A stretch of 18,814 nt of DNA from Candidatus Kaiserbacteria bacterium (GCA_011052355.1 DRJB01000008.1:1-18814), one strand, 5' to 3'. Shown: positions 6,679 to 14,936, counted from the first letter of the stretch. The notes: generated by a model not told the origin, from the letters alone. Made by a program: numbers and translations.

Positions 6679-7470
6679 CTAATTCCACATCTTGAAGTAC
6701 GGATGAAAAATTCTCCACCCATCTTTTTTGTGTAATTCTTTCTCTATAAAACCATGGCTTACCTCAACCGCTTTTGCATTCAGTGGCGCATTATTGCTTA
6801 CAGACTGACTCATAGACCAATATATTCCCATATCTTTTTTGAAAAAAGGAATACCGAATATCTTCGCATACATAGGTATTTTATATTCTAACATTCCAAT
6901 CTCTTTATCTTTCACCGTAAGATACTTTTCAAAAAAGACCTTCGGAAATACTTGTAAAACAAATAGGCAACACATCGGCGGTCTATCTTCATATCCATAT
7001 TCCTTTTTCACATACTCAAGGAAAGCAAGATAATTTTTCCTTTCTCCGGAGTAGGTGTTCGTCCAATGCCATCTCTTTTCAATACTACTATCCAAACTTC
7101 TTAGCCCTGATAAATATATCTCACCTTTATTAAGGTTGGCAAATTGACTTTTCAAAGAATCAAAAACGAGCATATCCCACTGCACCACCACCACACTATC
7201 CCAAGTTAACATTTTCCCTCTCTTATCATACCAATCAAGAATCATTAAATCACCGTTTATCCATTTCCAATTAACATCCGCTGTTCCATCAAATATATAA
7301 AAATCATCCAGATATTCCCCCAATATGTGTTCATATTTTTCAGACTCTTTTTGAGTACCGCCATACAATCCGAATATTTTCATATTCGGATTGTATTTTT
7401 TTAGAAGCTGTAATCTGTTTTCGCAAATATCAACCTCTTTGTAAAACCAAAATAAGATTGCGAGGTTCAT
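6679..7470 (-). CDS. Glycosyltransferase-like protein (GT-A style), putative
   Basis: 263 aa, predicted soluble. It starts MNLAILFWFYKEVDICENRL, a beta strand-helix opening like that of GT-A glycosyltransferases that take up a nucleotide sugar, and residues 92-101 read SVVVVQWDML with an acidic residue after a hydrophobic strand, like a DxD-type site. Residues 161-190 contain a Cys-Cys pair (PPMCCLFVL). The assignment rests on overall pattern, not a full motif. It is visibly more AT-rich and Lys/Tyr-rich than its neighbours, which may mean it was acquired separately. It would fit surface polysaccharide or glycoprotein decoration next to the cell-wall genes. It has no Shine-Dalgarno. If not a glycosyltransferase it remains a conserved-looking hypothetical. 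Confidence 0.5.
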   Translation of the reverse strand: MNLAILFWFYKEVDICENRLQLLKKYNPNMKIFGLYGGTQKESEKYEHILGEYLDDFYIFDGTADVNWKWINGDLMILDWYDKRGKMLTWDSVVVVQWDMLVFDSLKSQFANLNKGEIYLSGLRSLDSSIEKRWHWTNTYSGERKNYLAFLEYVKKEYGYEDRPPMCCLFVLQVFPKVFFEKYLTVKDKEIGMLEYKIPMYAKIFGIPFFKKDMGIYWSMSQSVSNNAPLNAKAVEVSHGFIEKELHKKDGWRIFHPYFKMWN

Positions 7471-7552
7471 ATTATGAATATAAAAAGTGTAACACGTACA
7501 AAATTAAACAAGAAAAGCTCTGGTAATCTACTTGAAATCAGCTCAACGTATC

Positions 7553-7594
7553 CCCCGCCATTTATTTTGCATGTATGCAAAATAAATGGCGGGG
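7553..7594 (-). terminator. 18-20 bp perfect hairpin downstream of the DedA fusion gene
   Basis: Arms 7553-7572 and 7575-7594 are perfectly complementary with a GT centre. It lies 18 bases after the stop at 7612. The minus strand beyond it has no U-tract. Confidence 0.5.
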
Positions 7595-7611
7595 TGCTAC
7601 TTCATACACAC

Positions 7612-9720
7612 CTATCGCACATACAATACATATGCCCTACCATCGGAAAAGAACGGGTCGCCGGTTATATTTCTACCGGTAATCGGTTTTGAAAGAGTGA
7701 GGTACTTTTCATTTTCTATGACACCGGCACGCTTAAATTCGGTTGCGAGATAATCTCGTTGCGCATCAATGTTTGGATTGATACGATGCACCACGAGCCA
7801 TTTTAATCCCGTATCAAGACTGATTGTAGCAACGTAAATATGTTCGCCCGCCGGAGTGACTGTGCCGGTATCCCACACTCTCACATGATGACGTTCACGT
7901 ATGGAGTGTATAGACGTGGGCTTTTCAAAATTTATATTATTGACTTTTTCATCCCAAAAAAACGGACTTACCGGTGCATGCAGATATTCTTGATTAAAAA
8001 GAGCCGCTACTGCCGAGTGATAAAGTACCTGGATTGTAACCGGGTCGGCACGATACCATCCGGCTTTCGTAAATGCACTTTTCAATGCGATTGAATTTGG
8101 AGCGACAATAATAAGATTTATCGGCACATGACTTGCCCCGACAATTCCTTTGGTGAAAATCGGCAACGCGAGCAGTCCTGAAAATAAATTGCCAACGGAG
8201 ACTGTGCGGGTCTTGGTGATGTCTGTGCGCTGTGGCAACTGAGTAATGCTGGAAGTATATGAAAAAGAATATATACCGGAGATAATCAGCACGGCGCCGG
8301 CAACGGCGCCGGTAATATGAAGCGCGTGGCGAGAAACCGGCGAAGGGTTTTCACGGAGAGTATATTTTCTCCACAGCACAATGGCCGCCCCAACGACAAG
8401 CCACATGATGCCATCAAGATACCCACCGATAACATCACTTAAAAAGTGTACGCCAAGGTACAGGCGACTGAAACCAAGTAAAAATATGAGGGTTACTCCG
8501 ATGAAAAGAACCGTTGTTTTTTTGCGAAATGAGTGCATGTGTTGCCAGAGCATGTAGGTGATAAACCCATACAAAGCAACGGCAATTGCCGCGTGTCCGC
8601 TCGGAAATGAAAAGCTTGGCTCATAATATACCGATATCAATCCTTCCGGACGAATACGATGTACAAAATATTTTCCCAACAAAACAAAGAGCTGACTTCC
8701 GATGACGGTTATCCACAGTGCTTCAACATAGCGCCTCTTATTCCACAAAAGACCAATCGCCGATGCACCTATAAGAACTATTATGACAATTGGAAATGTG
8801 CCAAGAGCGGTGATGGCAAGAAAAAAATGAATGAGCCCGGTATCACGAAACATAAAAAGAAGGTGCGCCAAACGAACATCAACAAAAACAATAGGATCAA
8901 ATGCGAGAATATCTTGGAGCACCCCGACGAGCATATACAACGCGCCAATGAATAAAATAGAAAGAACGGTCAGAGGCAATCCAAAAAATGAATTCTTGCG
9001 AAAACGGTTACGCAGAAACCGGACAGGCAATGGATACTTACGCACAAACGCGCGTGTATGTCTGTGAGTGCGAATGGTCATCCACACAGAACGAATATAG
9101 GAAAAAAATAAATGCCAAAACGGAGCGCTTTGCTTAATGACATACCACAATATAAATATCACCAAAGCAAGAAGCACTACGAAAACCCCAACTCTCCCCG
9201 TCCAGATTTCAATTGAAGAAAATGAATCACCGAAAAAATAGCCGAGAAAAATATATGCCACTGACCATGATATTCCGCTGATAACATTCCAAAAAAGAAA
9301 CGTGCGCATTTTCATACGCGATGCTCCGGCTATAAATGGAACGATTGGGCGCAACACACCGATAAACCTGCCGACAAAAATACTTTTATCTCCATATCGT
9401 GCGAAAAATTGTGTTCCCTTTTCAAGATGACTTATGTTTAATATGCGATTCTCCTTCTTAAACAAATGTGTCCCTTTGGTTCCCAAAAAATAACTGGTAC
9501 TGTCGCCCAAAATCGCTCCAAAGGCGGAAACGATGATGAGTATCCATACATCCAGATTTCCGTGCGCGGACAAAAAACCGAAAATCACAATGAGGATGGT
9601 GCCGGGGATGAAGGCTCCGACAAGTGCCAATGATTCCGAAAACGCAATAATAAATGCTATGGCATATCCCCATACACCGAAAGACAATGCGGTGGTTATA
9701 ATATCAATACCATGGAACAT
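7612..9720 (-). CDS. DedA-PAP2-LssY_C three-domain membrane fusion
   Basis: 702 aa. Residues 1-175 are a DedA (VTT) domain with FIPG (37-40) and GRFIGVLRPIVPFIAGASRM (117-136). Residues about 250-450 are a PAP2 phosphatase: K350 with RP at 357-358, SFPSGHA at 371-377 and SRLYLGVHFLSD at 418-429. After a last TM (about 466-488), residues 490-702 resemble the LssY C-terminal domain. Some DedA proteins flip undecaprenyl phosphate, and membrane PAP2 enzymes make it from the diphosphate. A fused protein could therefore dephosphorylate the carrier and return it inward, but DedA proteins have other lipid roles and this is inference. The role of LssY_C is unknown. All PAP2 catalytic residues are present. 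A small in-frame GC hairpin (8292-8311) encodes part of the last TM segment. No Shine-Dalgarno is seen. Confidence 0.9.
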   Translation of the reverse strand: MFHGIDIITTALSFGVWGYAIAFIIAFSESLALVGAFIPGTILIVIFGFLSAHGNLDVWILIIVSAFGAILGDSTSYFLGTKGTHLFKKENRILNISHLEKGTQFFARYGDKSIFVGRFIGVLRPIVPFIAGASRMKMRTFLFWNVISGISWSVAYIFLGYFFGDSFSSIEIWTGRVGVFVVLLALVIFILWYVIKQSAPFWHLFFSYIRSVWMTIRTHRHTRAFVRKYPLPVRFLRNRFRKNSFFGLPLTVLSILFIGALYMLVGVLQDILAFDPIVFVDVRLAHLLFMFRDTGLIHFFLAITALGTFPIVIIVLIGASAIGLLWNKRRYVEALWITVIGSQLFVLLGKYFVHRIRPEGLISVYYEPSFSFPSGHAAIAVALYGFITYMLWQHMHSFRKKTTVLFIGVTLIFLLGFSRLYLGVHFLSDVIGGYLDGIMWLVVGAAIVLWRKYTLRENPSPVSRHALHITGAVAGAVLIISGIYSFSYTSSITQLPQRTDITKTRTVSVGNLFSGLLALPIFTKGIVGASHVPINLIIVAPNSIALKSAFTKAGWYRADPVTIQVLYHSAVAALFNQEYLHAPVSPFFWDEKVNNINFEKPTSIHSIRERHHVRVWDTGTVTPAGEHIYVATISLDTGLKWLVVHRINPNIDAQRDYLATEFKRAGVIENEKYLTLSKPITGRNITGDPFFSDGRAYVLYVR
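8292..8311. repeat. 8-bp GC hairpin inside the DedA fusion gene
   Basis: CGGCGCCG arms (8292-8299, 8304-8311) flank GCAA and encode GAVAGA in frame. On its own it could be chance in Ala/Gly codons; it is listed because similar in-frame palindromes occur in four other genes here. Confidence 0.45.
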
Positions 9721-9853
9721 ACATTACATTGACCAAGTTTATTATTTTAGATGGAAATATCCGCACATTGTTTATTTCTCTTTCTTGTGTCATTTGTTAC
9801 ATGATACCAAAATATCGTATTTTCTGACACCCGTAATAAAGAGTACGAAAAGA

Positions 9854-9904
9854 GGCATACCCCATACTGCGCCCACCATAGGTGGGCGCAGTATGGGGTA
9901 TGCC
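9854..9904 (-). terminator. 24-bp perfect hairpin downstream of the DEAD-box gene
   Basis: Arms 9854-9877 and 9881-9904 flank ATA; this is the longest perfect stem in the window. It shares three bases with a second hairpin (9902-9926). A short T-rich stretch (CTCTTTTCG) follows on the minus strand. Confidence 0.6.
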
Positions 9905-9926
9905 GGGCGCGCGAAGCGCGCCCGGC
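9902..9926 (-). terminator. 11-bp GC hairpin fused to the preceding one
   Basis: Arms 9902-9912 and 9916-9926 flank GAA. It lies 15 bases after the helicase stop codon at 9942 and is read first, before the 24-bp hairpin. Confidence 0.55.
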
Positions 9927-9941
9927 GTTATAAACTTCCTA

Positions 9942-11297
9942 TTATCTCATCGGGATAAACGTAAGCGCTTGCCCTCGTTTATTGGCGCGACCGGTGCGAC
10001 CGATACGGTGCACATAGTCTTCAAATGTGTTTGGTAGGTCATAGTTGATAACATGCGTAACATCATTAATGTGAATACCGCGTGCCGCAACATCGGTTGC
10101 CACCAAAACACGCACACCACCCATTTTGAATTTTGTGAGTGCACGTTGTCGTTGTCCATGGTTTTTGTTGCCATGAATTGACTCCGCTTTTATACCATGC
10201 TCGGAAAGCTGTATCGCCAATTTTTCCACACTGTGCTTCATTGCACCGAAAATAAGCACTCGCTTTAAATCAGGGTTGGAAAGTAGCTCAAGAAGTTTTT
10301 CAAACTTCGCACTTTGTTTGAAGTGAACAACATCCTGAGCAATACTGTTTGACACATCTTTTTTCTTCACGGAAATCATAACGGGATTGTGAAGAAAATC
10401 ATTAACCAATTGCTTCGTGTCGTTTGTTATTGTTGCCGAGAAAAAATGTGTTTCTCTTTCCTTTGGTGTGGCAGAAACAATGGAGCGTATGTCATTGATA
10501 AATCCCATATCAAGCATTCTGTCTGCCTCATCAAGCACAACTGTTGTTACTTTAGACGTATCAAATATTTTACGATTGATAAGGTCAAGTATGCGACCCG
10601 GTGTACCTATAACGAAGTGATTTTTCTTTCGCAACATTTTAATTTGTGGATAGATATTCACCCCGCCCACGCACGTAACGGAAAATAATCTAAACGGTCG
10701 TGCAAGTTTTCTAAACTCACCTTCAATTTGAATGGCAAGCTCGCGCGTAGGCGTCAATATAAGTGTCTGTCTGTTGTCTTCTTTGAGAGTTTTTTCAATA
10801 AGCGGTATAAGAAACGCAGCAGTCTTTCCCGTTCCGGTTTCCGCCAATCCGATGACATCGTTTCCCTTCAAAATCTCAGGGATGATTTGGTCTTGAATGG
10901 GAAAAGGCATTTCCAATCCGGATGCGGTGATGGCTTGCACCAGTTTTTCATTGAGCCCGAACGTATCAAAGCGGTGCTTTGGTTCATACACTTCTTCAAC
11001 CCTATCCACCGGATTGGTATTGATAAATTGTGAAGGGTTAAACGTGGACATTTTCCGCCCACCACTGCGCCCGCCGCCCCGGCGGGCGCCTCCGGCGCCC
11101 GCCCGCCCGCCACCGTATCCTCCTTGACCTCTTGATGCACTGGGACGCTTTCCGGCGGAAAAACCACCATAAGCCCTCCCATGCGAAGATGGTGAGTGCG
11201 AAGATGGTGAGTGCGAAAACGAACTGCGACTATGTGAATAACTCCGACCGGAATTCCGACCAAAACTCTGACTAGACCGACTTTTTGTTGGGTTCAT
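9942..11297 (-). CDS. DEAD-box RNA helicase with N-terminal low-complexity tail
   Basis: 451 aa ATP-dependent RNA helicase. Motifs: Q motif with Gln135, AETGTGKT at 152-159, PTRELA at 183-188, GG 211-212, TPGR 232-235, DEAD 256-259, SAT 287-289, VATDVAARG about 399-406 and HRIGRTGR 430-437. The protein stops 14 residues after motif VI, so it lacks the C-terminal extension of DeaD/RhlB-type enzymes. Instead residues 1-82 are Ser/His then Gly/Arg-rich, including a 5-residue tandem repeat (HSPSS, DNA 11183-11212) and a GC palindrome encoding the RG-rich part (11081-11103). Such tails bind RNA non-specifically and can drive condensates. A promoter at 11448-11476 predicts a 5' UTR of about 145 nt, as in cold-shock helicase genes; a role in RNA unwinding at low temperature, ribosome assembly or decay is likely. 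A shorter start at Met83 would remove the tail. Confidence 0.95.
   Translation of the reverse strand: MNPTKSRSSQSFGRNSGRSYSHSRSSFSHSPSSHSPSSHGRAYGGFSAGKRPSASRGQGGYGGGRAGAGGARRGGGRSGGRKMSTFNPSQFINTNPVDRVEEVYEPKHRFDTFGLNEKLVQAITASGLEMPFPIQDQIIPEILKGNDVIGLAETGTGKTAAFLIPLIEKTLKEDNRQTLILTPTRELAIQIEGEFRKLARPFRLFSVTCVGGVNIYPQIKMLRKKNHFVIGTPGRILDLINRKIFDTSKVTTVVLDEADRMLDMGFINDIRSIVSATPKERETHFFSATITNDTKQLVNDFLHNPVMISVKKKDVSNSIAQDVVHFKQSAKFEKLLELLSNPDLKRVLIFGAMKHSVEKLAIQLSEHGIKAESIHGNKNHGQRQRALTKFKMGGVRVLVATDVAARGIHINDVTHVINYDLPNTFEDYVHRIGRTGRANKRGQALTFIPMR
11081..11103. repeat. GC palindrome inside the DEAD-box gene
   Basis: Arms 11081-11090 and 11094-11103 (10 bp, perfect) flank TCC and encode Gly/Ala/Arg residues of the N-terminal tail in frame. 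Confidence 0.6.
11183..11212 (-). repeat. Two tandem copies of a 15-bp unit in the helicase tail
   Basis: The unit GCGAAGATGGTGAGT occurs at 11183-11197 and 11198-11212. It encodes the duplicated Ser/His/Pro segment in the N-terminal tail and keeps the reading frame. Confidence 0.8.
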
Positions 11298-11447
11298 AAA
11301 TAATATATTGTGTTATTGAAACGATTGTGCGTTTCAGGGCTGTGCAGGTAGTAATTCAAACGGTGACTATCATATATGGAATATATAGAATATAGAACAA
11401 GCGTCTGCAGCTCAAGAGCCCCACACGAGTATCGAAAGCTTATACCT

Positions 11448-11476
11448 ACAATAATATATGTGCCCGCATTTGTCAA
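11448..11476 (-). promoter_or_regulatory. Promoter of the DEAD-box helicase gene, long 5' UTR
   Basis: A perfect TTGACA (11471-11476), 17-bp spacer and TATTGT (11448-11453) on the minus strand. The start would be near 11441, giving a leader of about 145 nt with a short stem-loop GAAACG/CGTTTC (11318-11335) close to the start codon. Confidence 0.5.
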
Positions 11477-11566
11477 CATGCAAAAATTGATCTCAAAAGG
11501 CACACCTAAATACTCGGAAATATAATAGCGCAACGCTCAGGTTAAACTTGCTACATTAAGCGTTCC

Positions 11567-11651
11567 ATGAGGGGTTTTCTATGAGGGGTTTACGAAACCC
11601 CTCATGATAGTCGTCCGTTCTCTATGAGGGGTTTCGTAAACCCCTCATAGA
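11567..11651. repeat. Palindromic repeat cluster: half copy + R1 (reverse) + R2 (forward)
   Basis: A half copy (ATGAGGGGTTT, 11567-11577) is followed by R1 at 11581-11605 (loop ACG, reverse orientation) and R2 at 11624-11648 (loop CGT, forward), 18 bases apart. Around R2 the complementarity extends to 11621-11651. It lies in the noncoding stretch between helicase and lipase. Confidence 0.9.
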
Positions 11652-11798
11652 ATGGTACATCGTTATCACTGCGTACATTGTGGCAACAGACATAATCCCT
11701 TTTGCGAAGTATAAGTAAAGGTTTTTGCAAGAAAAAAACGAAACTAAAGAAAGGAGGAAGTCGGACTTCCTCCCTACACTTTGTGCTCAAAGCGAGTA
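11652..11798. other. Noncoding spacer holding a 21-bp palindrome
   Basis: No credible gene is present. A palindrome of 10-nt arms GGAGGAAGTC / GACTTCCTCC with one central G lies at 11753-11773. A close relative (GAAGGAAGTC) is at 18706-18726. Confidence 0.6.
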
Positions 11799-11891
11799 AT
11801 GAGGGGTTTCGTAAACCCCTCATAAACCCCTCACGATATGATAAAGTTGAACTACGCACCTCCATGAGGGGTTTCGTAAACCCCTCATGGA
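11799..11891. repeat. Palindromic repeat cluster: R3 + half copy + spacer block + R4
   Basis: R3 at 11799-11823 (forward) runs into a half copy AAACCCCTCA (11824-11833). A 26-nt block (11834-11859) follows that is nearly identical to 15597-15622, then R4 at 11864-11888, whose complementarity extends to 11861-11891. Confidence 0.9.
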
Positions 11892-11931
11892 AAACCAGCT
11901 TGTTAAGGTCAGACCTTAACAAGCTGGTTTT
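11891..11931. repeat. 20-bp perfect hairpin abutting R4
   Basis: Arms 11891-11910 and 11912-11931 (AAAACCAGCTTGTTAAGGTC and its complement) with one central A. It begins on the last base of the R4 palindrome, so two unrelated palindromes are fused. It ends in TTTT on the plus strand and starts with AAAA, so it could terminate transcription in either direction. Confidence 0.7.
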
Positions 11932-12151
11932 ATGGACGCGTACAGTCATTAGACATGGTCTCTCCCTTGCAGTATATTGTATCAACATTAACAACCGAGG
12001 ACTGCCATATGTTAGTGAACTTATGCACCCCCCACCGTAAAATGGGTCACCTGCGTCTGACTTTTTTCTCCAGTGCGCACCGAGGGTTATCCACACTCAC
12101 ACAAACGTAAACCGTAGCGCTAAACAGCAAAAGCATTTAGAGTGTAAAGTA
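11932..12151. other. Noncoding region upstream of the lipase gene, with a DnaA-box 9-mer
   Basis: No gene is supported. It holds a perfect TTATCCACA at 12087-12095, on the same strand as the lipase and 56 bp before its ATG. I find no convincing -35/-10 pair; the lipase promoter must lie here. Confidence 0.4.
12087..12095 (+). promoter_or_regulatory. Consensus DnaA-box 9-mer upstream of the lipase gene
   Basis: Perfect TTATCCACA, with GCGCAC a few bases before it. The box upstream of the secreted Ig-like protein (minus strand, 1948-1956) is also preceded by GCGCAC, so the two gene starts share this layout. Confidence 0.4.
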
Positions 12152-14932
12152 ATGCGCGCTCGTACGTATCTCTTTTTTTCATTCGCGATTTTTGGTGTCG
12201 CCTTGTTGGTTGGTGCACCAATTATATCCCATGCGACTCAGACATTTGACCAATCAACGTGGCGACTACCATTACGCTTTACCGGACTTTCTTGGACAAA
12301 CCCAAAAACTTATATACCGACAGATATGAAAAATGGCGGTAGGTACTCTGTTCCATTTAATGTACTGGGCAACACGCAAATTGGAGGTATAAATATAGAA
12401 TACAACTTTATGGAATACGGAAATCTATACCATATATCCGCTACATCAAGTGCACGCACATTGACTGCAAATTTTTACGGAGATTGGGTTTCGCCGTTTT
12501 CTTGGAAGCAAAACGGTACTTATGAACTGAAGATATATGGGTATCCGCCACCGGTAGTAATGGAAGCACAGTGGTGGCGTCGTCCACTTGCGTTTTTAAT
12601 CGGCAACACCGCACATGCCTCATATTCATATGAACCCGTACTTACTGCTGCAATTCATTTCACCGTGCGCGACGCAAACAACAACTGCACAATACATGCA
12701 TGCGCCAATAACGTCCTTTTTATTCCAGGCACAGAAGCGAGCCGATTGTACTATCGCGGTACACTCAACATAGAACACCAAGTGTGGGAACCAGACCTCT
12801 ATACGGATATTCCCCATCTCGCAATGAACGCAAATGGAACGAGTAAATATAAATTATATACAAAAGATATTATTGGTAGTTTGTATGGAAACAATGCAAC
12901 TGAAAATTCATTGGTAAAAAAAATATTAAATACAAACGATCTTCAAGTCTATGAAAAATTTAAACATTTCATGAATGGGCTTGTCGCATCAAGCACTATA
13001 AAGCAGTGGCGCGCGTATCCATATGATTGGCGCTATGGCGCCAGTGATATTGTAAATAACGGCACTCTCACAGAAATACATGGAGGAACGATTAAGCGAG
13101 TATATATTGAAAAGGTGCTTGAACAGCTTGCCTCAACATCACCGACCGGGAAAGTTACCATCATAGCGCACTCAAACGGCGGACTTGTGGCGAAAGCGCT
13201 TATACAAAAACTCTCTGCAGATGGAAAGAGTAATTTGGTTGACAAGCTCATTATGATTGCCACGCCTCAATGGGGCACACCGGCAACTATCGGCGTGATG
13301 TTGCACGGAGATGGGCAAACGCAAGGGCTCGGATTGATAATGAATGGCAAAGATGTGCGCGCTGTAACCAAAACGATGCCGGATGCATACGATCTTTTGC
13401 CATCCCCTACATATTTCGCACACATCAGCACGCCGGTTGTTACATTTGATACACATGGCTCACTCACCAAAAAACTCTCAGATGCCTATGGTGCTACAAT
13501 AGTTTCTTTCCCGAAACTCGCAGACTTTCTTGAAAACTCAGCAAATATTGCACTGTACTCAAAATCTACAAGCCTCCTTGGAAATTTATTTGGCAATGAT
13601 TCACAAACTGGAAGTACAGATAGTTTGTATGCACCAACAGCACTGTCAAGCTCGCTCATTAATAAATCCATGGAAACTCATGCGGTGCTTGATGCGTGGA
13701 CACCAACGCCGGCAATTGCGGTTACCGCAATTGCCGGCTGGGGACAAGACACCGTAAAGACTCTCACATATACGACACAACAAAAAAAGGTATGCGATAC
13801 TCTCTCAGCGTCTGCAATTGGGGCTTTTAATAAGTCGTATTGCACCACAATCTCATACCTTGAACACACACCTATTACCACACAAGATGGAGACGGTACC
13901 GTCGTATCTCCAAGCGCCGTTGGAAATGTTGGGAATGGTTTGTACTTTGATTCTTTTCTTTTTAATAAAAATGGGAATGGAAAAATTATACATAGAAACA
14001 TAACCTCTGCACAACCAATCCAAAAAACAATTAAAGATATTCTTACTGGTATAAATCCAAATACAATTCAATACATAACTACCACTACACCAACAAACGG
14101 TGCAAGCCCCATTAAACTTCGCATCAGCTCTCACTCCCCCGTCAATATCGTTATCACTTCCGCAAACGGAAAACAAAGTGGCGTGGTGCATATCCCCGGC
14201 ACCGATTTTTCCGGGGTAAAAAGAGACATACTTGGCAGTTCGGTGCAAGTTTTTGATTCAGAAGAATATATCAACGTACCTCAAAATGGTACATATCACA
14301 TTGTTGCAAAAGGATATGCAAACGGTCCGACAACCCTTCAAATTGAAACAATCTCCGGCAATGGTATCGCGAGTACAACAGAGACTTTTGCAAACATACC
14401 AACCACCGCAAGCTCAACAGTCACTTTTTCTTTGACAAACGGAAAACCGACAGCTCCGATTATTGACCTCACCGGAACCGGCAAAAATACATTCACTATA
14501 CCAATCAGTACCAATCCACTTTCGTATGTGCGATATATGAAATCTGTAATCAAAGGAATGGATCTCTCCCGAAGCGAACACTTTGTGCTCAACGCGAGAC
14601 TCTCTGCAATTGAAATGCAACTGAAGGGCGAAAACAGAATGGGGCGAAGAATAAAAAATATGCACAGAAGAGTAAACATGTATCAACATTTTTCTCGTTG
14701 GCGTACACAGTCTATCAAGTTTGAGCTAAACATTCTTGAGCGATACGTTGAACAACAATTCACACTCTCAGCGCATCTAAGCAAACTCACGCACCATCAT
14801 CATACGACTCGGGCTTGGGAAGGCATAACCTTTACACATCATATGCGCTTGCACCACGCACAACCACACCTAACCGCCCCACAAGCCGAGATAATTCTTG
14901 GTATGATTGATAGGTTGCTCACTTTGATATAA
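12152..14932 (+). CDS. Secreted LCAT/PGAP1-like lipase or acyltransferase
   Basis: 926 aa. A signal peptide (residues 1-28, cut near SHA|T) exports it. Residues 29-185 are a beta-rich N-domain. An alpha/beta hydrolase follows: FIPGTEASRL at 190-199 (oxyanion-loop style), the nucleophile elbow AHSNGG with Ser341, IATPQWGTP shortly after, a candidate acid in DGDGTVV (Asp579/581) and a candidate His614. This arrangement resembles lecithin:cholesterol acyltransferase-like and PGAP1-like esterases, which act on acyl chains of lipids. Residues about 645-775 look like a beta-sandwich. The C-terminus (780-926) is helical and His-rich (LTHHHHTT, THHMRLHH). An in-frame palindrome lies at 13708-13738 between nucleophile and acid. 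The next gene starts 4 bases after the stop. The substrate is unknown; attack on host or competitor lipids is inference. Confidence 0.8.
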   Translation: MRARTYLFFSFAIFGVALLVGAPIISHATQTFDQSTWRLPLRFTGLSWTNPKTYIPTDMKNGGRYSVPFNVLGNTQIGGINIEYNFMEYGNLYHISATSSARTLTANFYGDWVSPFSWKQNGTYELKIYGYPPPVVMEAQWWRRPLAFLIGNTAHASYSYEPVLTAAIHFTVRDANNNCTIHACANNVLFIPGTEASRLYYRGTLNIEHQVWEPDLYTDIPHLAMNANGTSKYKLYTKDIIGSLYGNNATENSLVKKILNTNDLQVYEKFKHFMNGLVASSTIKQWRAYPYDWRYGASDIVNNGTLTEIHGGTIKRVYIEKVLEQLASTSPTGKVTIIAHSNGGLVAKALIQKLSADGKSNLVDKLIMIATPQWGTPATIGVMLHGDGQTQGLGLIMNGKDVRAVTKTMPDAYDLLPSPTYFAHISTPVVTFDTHGSLTKKLSDAYGATIVSFPKLADFLENSANIALYSKSTSLLGNLFGNDSQTGSTDSLYAPTALSSSLINKSMETHAVLDAWTPTPAIAVTAIAGWGQDTVKTLTYTTQQKKVCDTLSASAIGAFNKSYCTTISYLEHTPITTQDGDGTVVSPSAVGNVGNGLYFDSFLFNKNGNGKIIHRNITSAQPIQKTIKDILTGINPNTIQYITTTTPTNGASPIKLRISSHSPVNIVITSANGKQSGVVHIPGTDFSGVKRDILGSSVQVFDSEEYINVPQNGTYHIVAKGYANGPTTLQIETISGNGIASTTETFANIPTTASSTVTFSLTNGKPTAPIIDLTGTGKNTFTIPISTNPLSYVRYMKSVIKGMDLSRSEHFVLNARLSAIEMQLKGENRMGRRIKNMHRRVNMYQHFSRWRTQSIKFELNILERYVEQQFTLSAHLSKLTHHHHTTRAWEGITFTHHMRLHHAQPHLTAPQAEIILGMIDRLLTLI
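13708..13738. repeat. Perfect 15-bp-arm palindrome inside the lipase gene
   Basis: Arms 13708-13722 and 13724-13738 pair perfectly around one base and encode PAIAVTAIAG in frame. The arms are longer than codon bias would explain. The insertion is between the Ser341 and Asp579 regions, probably in a surface loop. Confidence 0.8.
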
Positions 14933-14936
14933 TCCT

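Noticed and set aside
11294..11533. 79-aa open frame upstream of the helicase
   Set aside because: AT-rich, no start signal, overlaps the helicase start and its promoter; better read as 5' UTR.
11298..11566. tRNA or other structured RNA gene
   Set aside because: No cloverleaf with a GTTC-type T loop could be found on either strand; only short stems.
12087..12095. Replication origin at the DnaA box
   Set aside because: Only a single box, with no cluster, no AT-rich unwinding region and no dnaA/dnaN genes nearby.
11602..12096. Open frames over the repeat regions (giving EGFTKPL or MRGFVNPS peptides)
   Set aside because: The frames are open because the palindromes lack stops in several frames; they have no start signals, and the peptides are simply the repeat translated.
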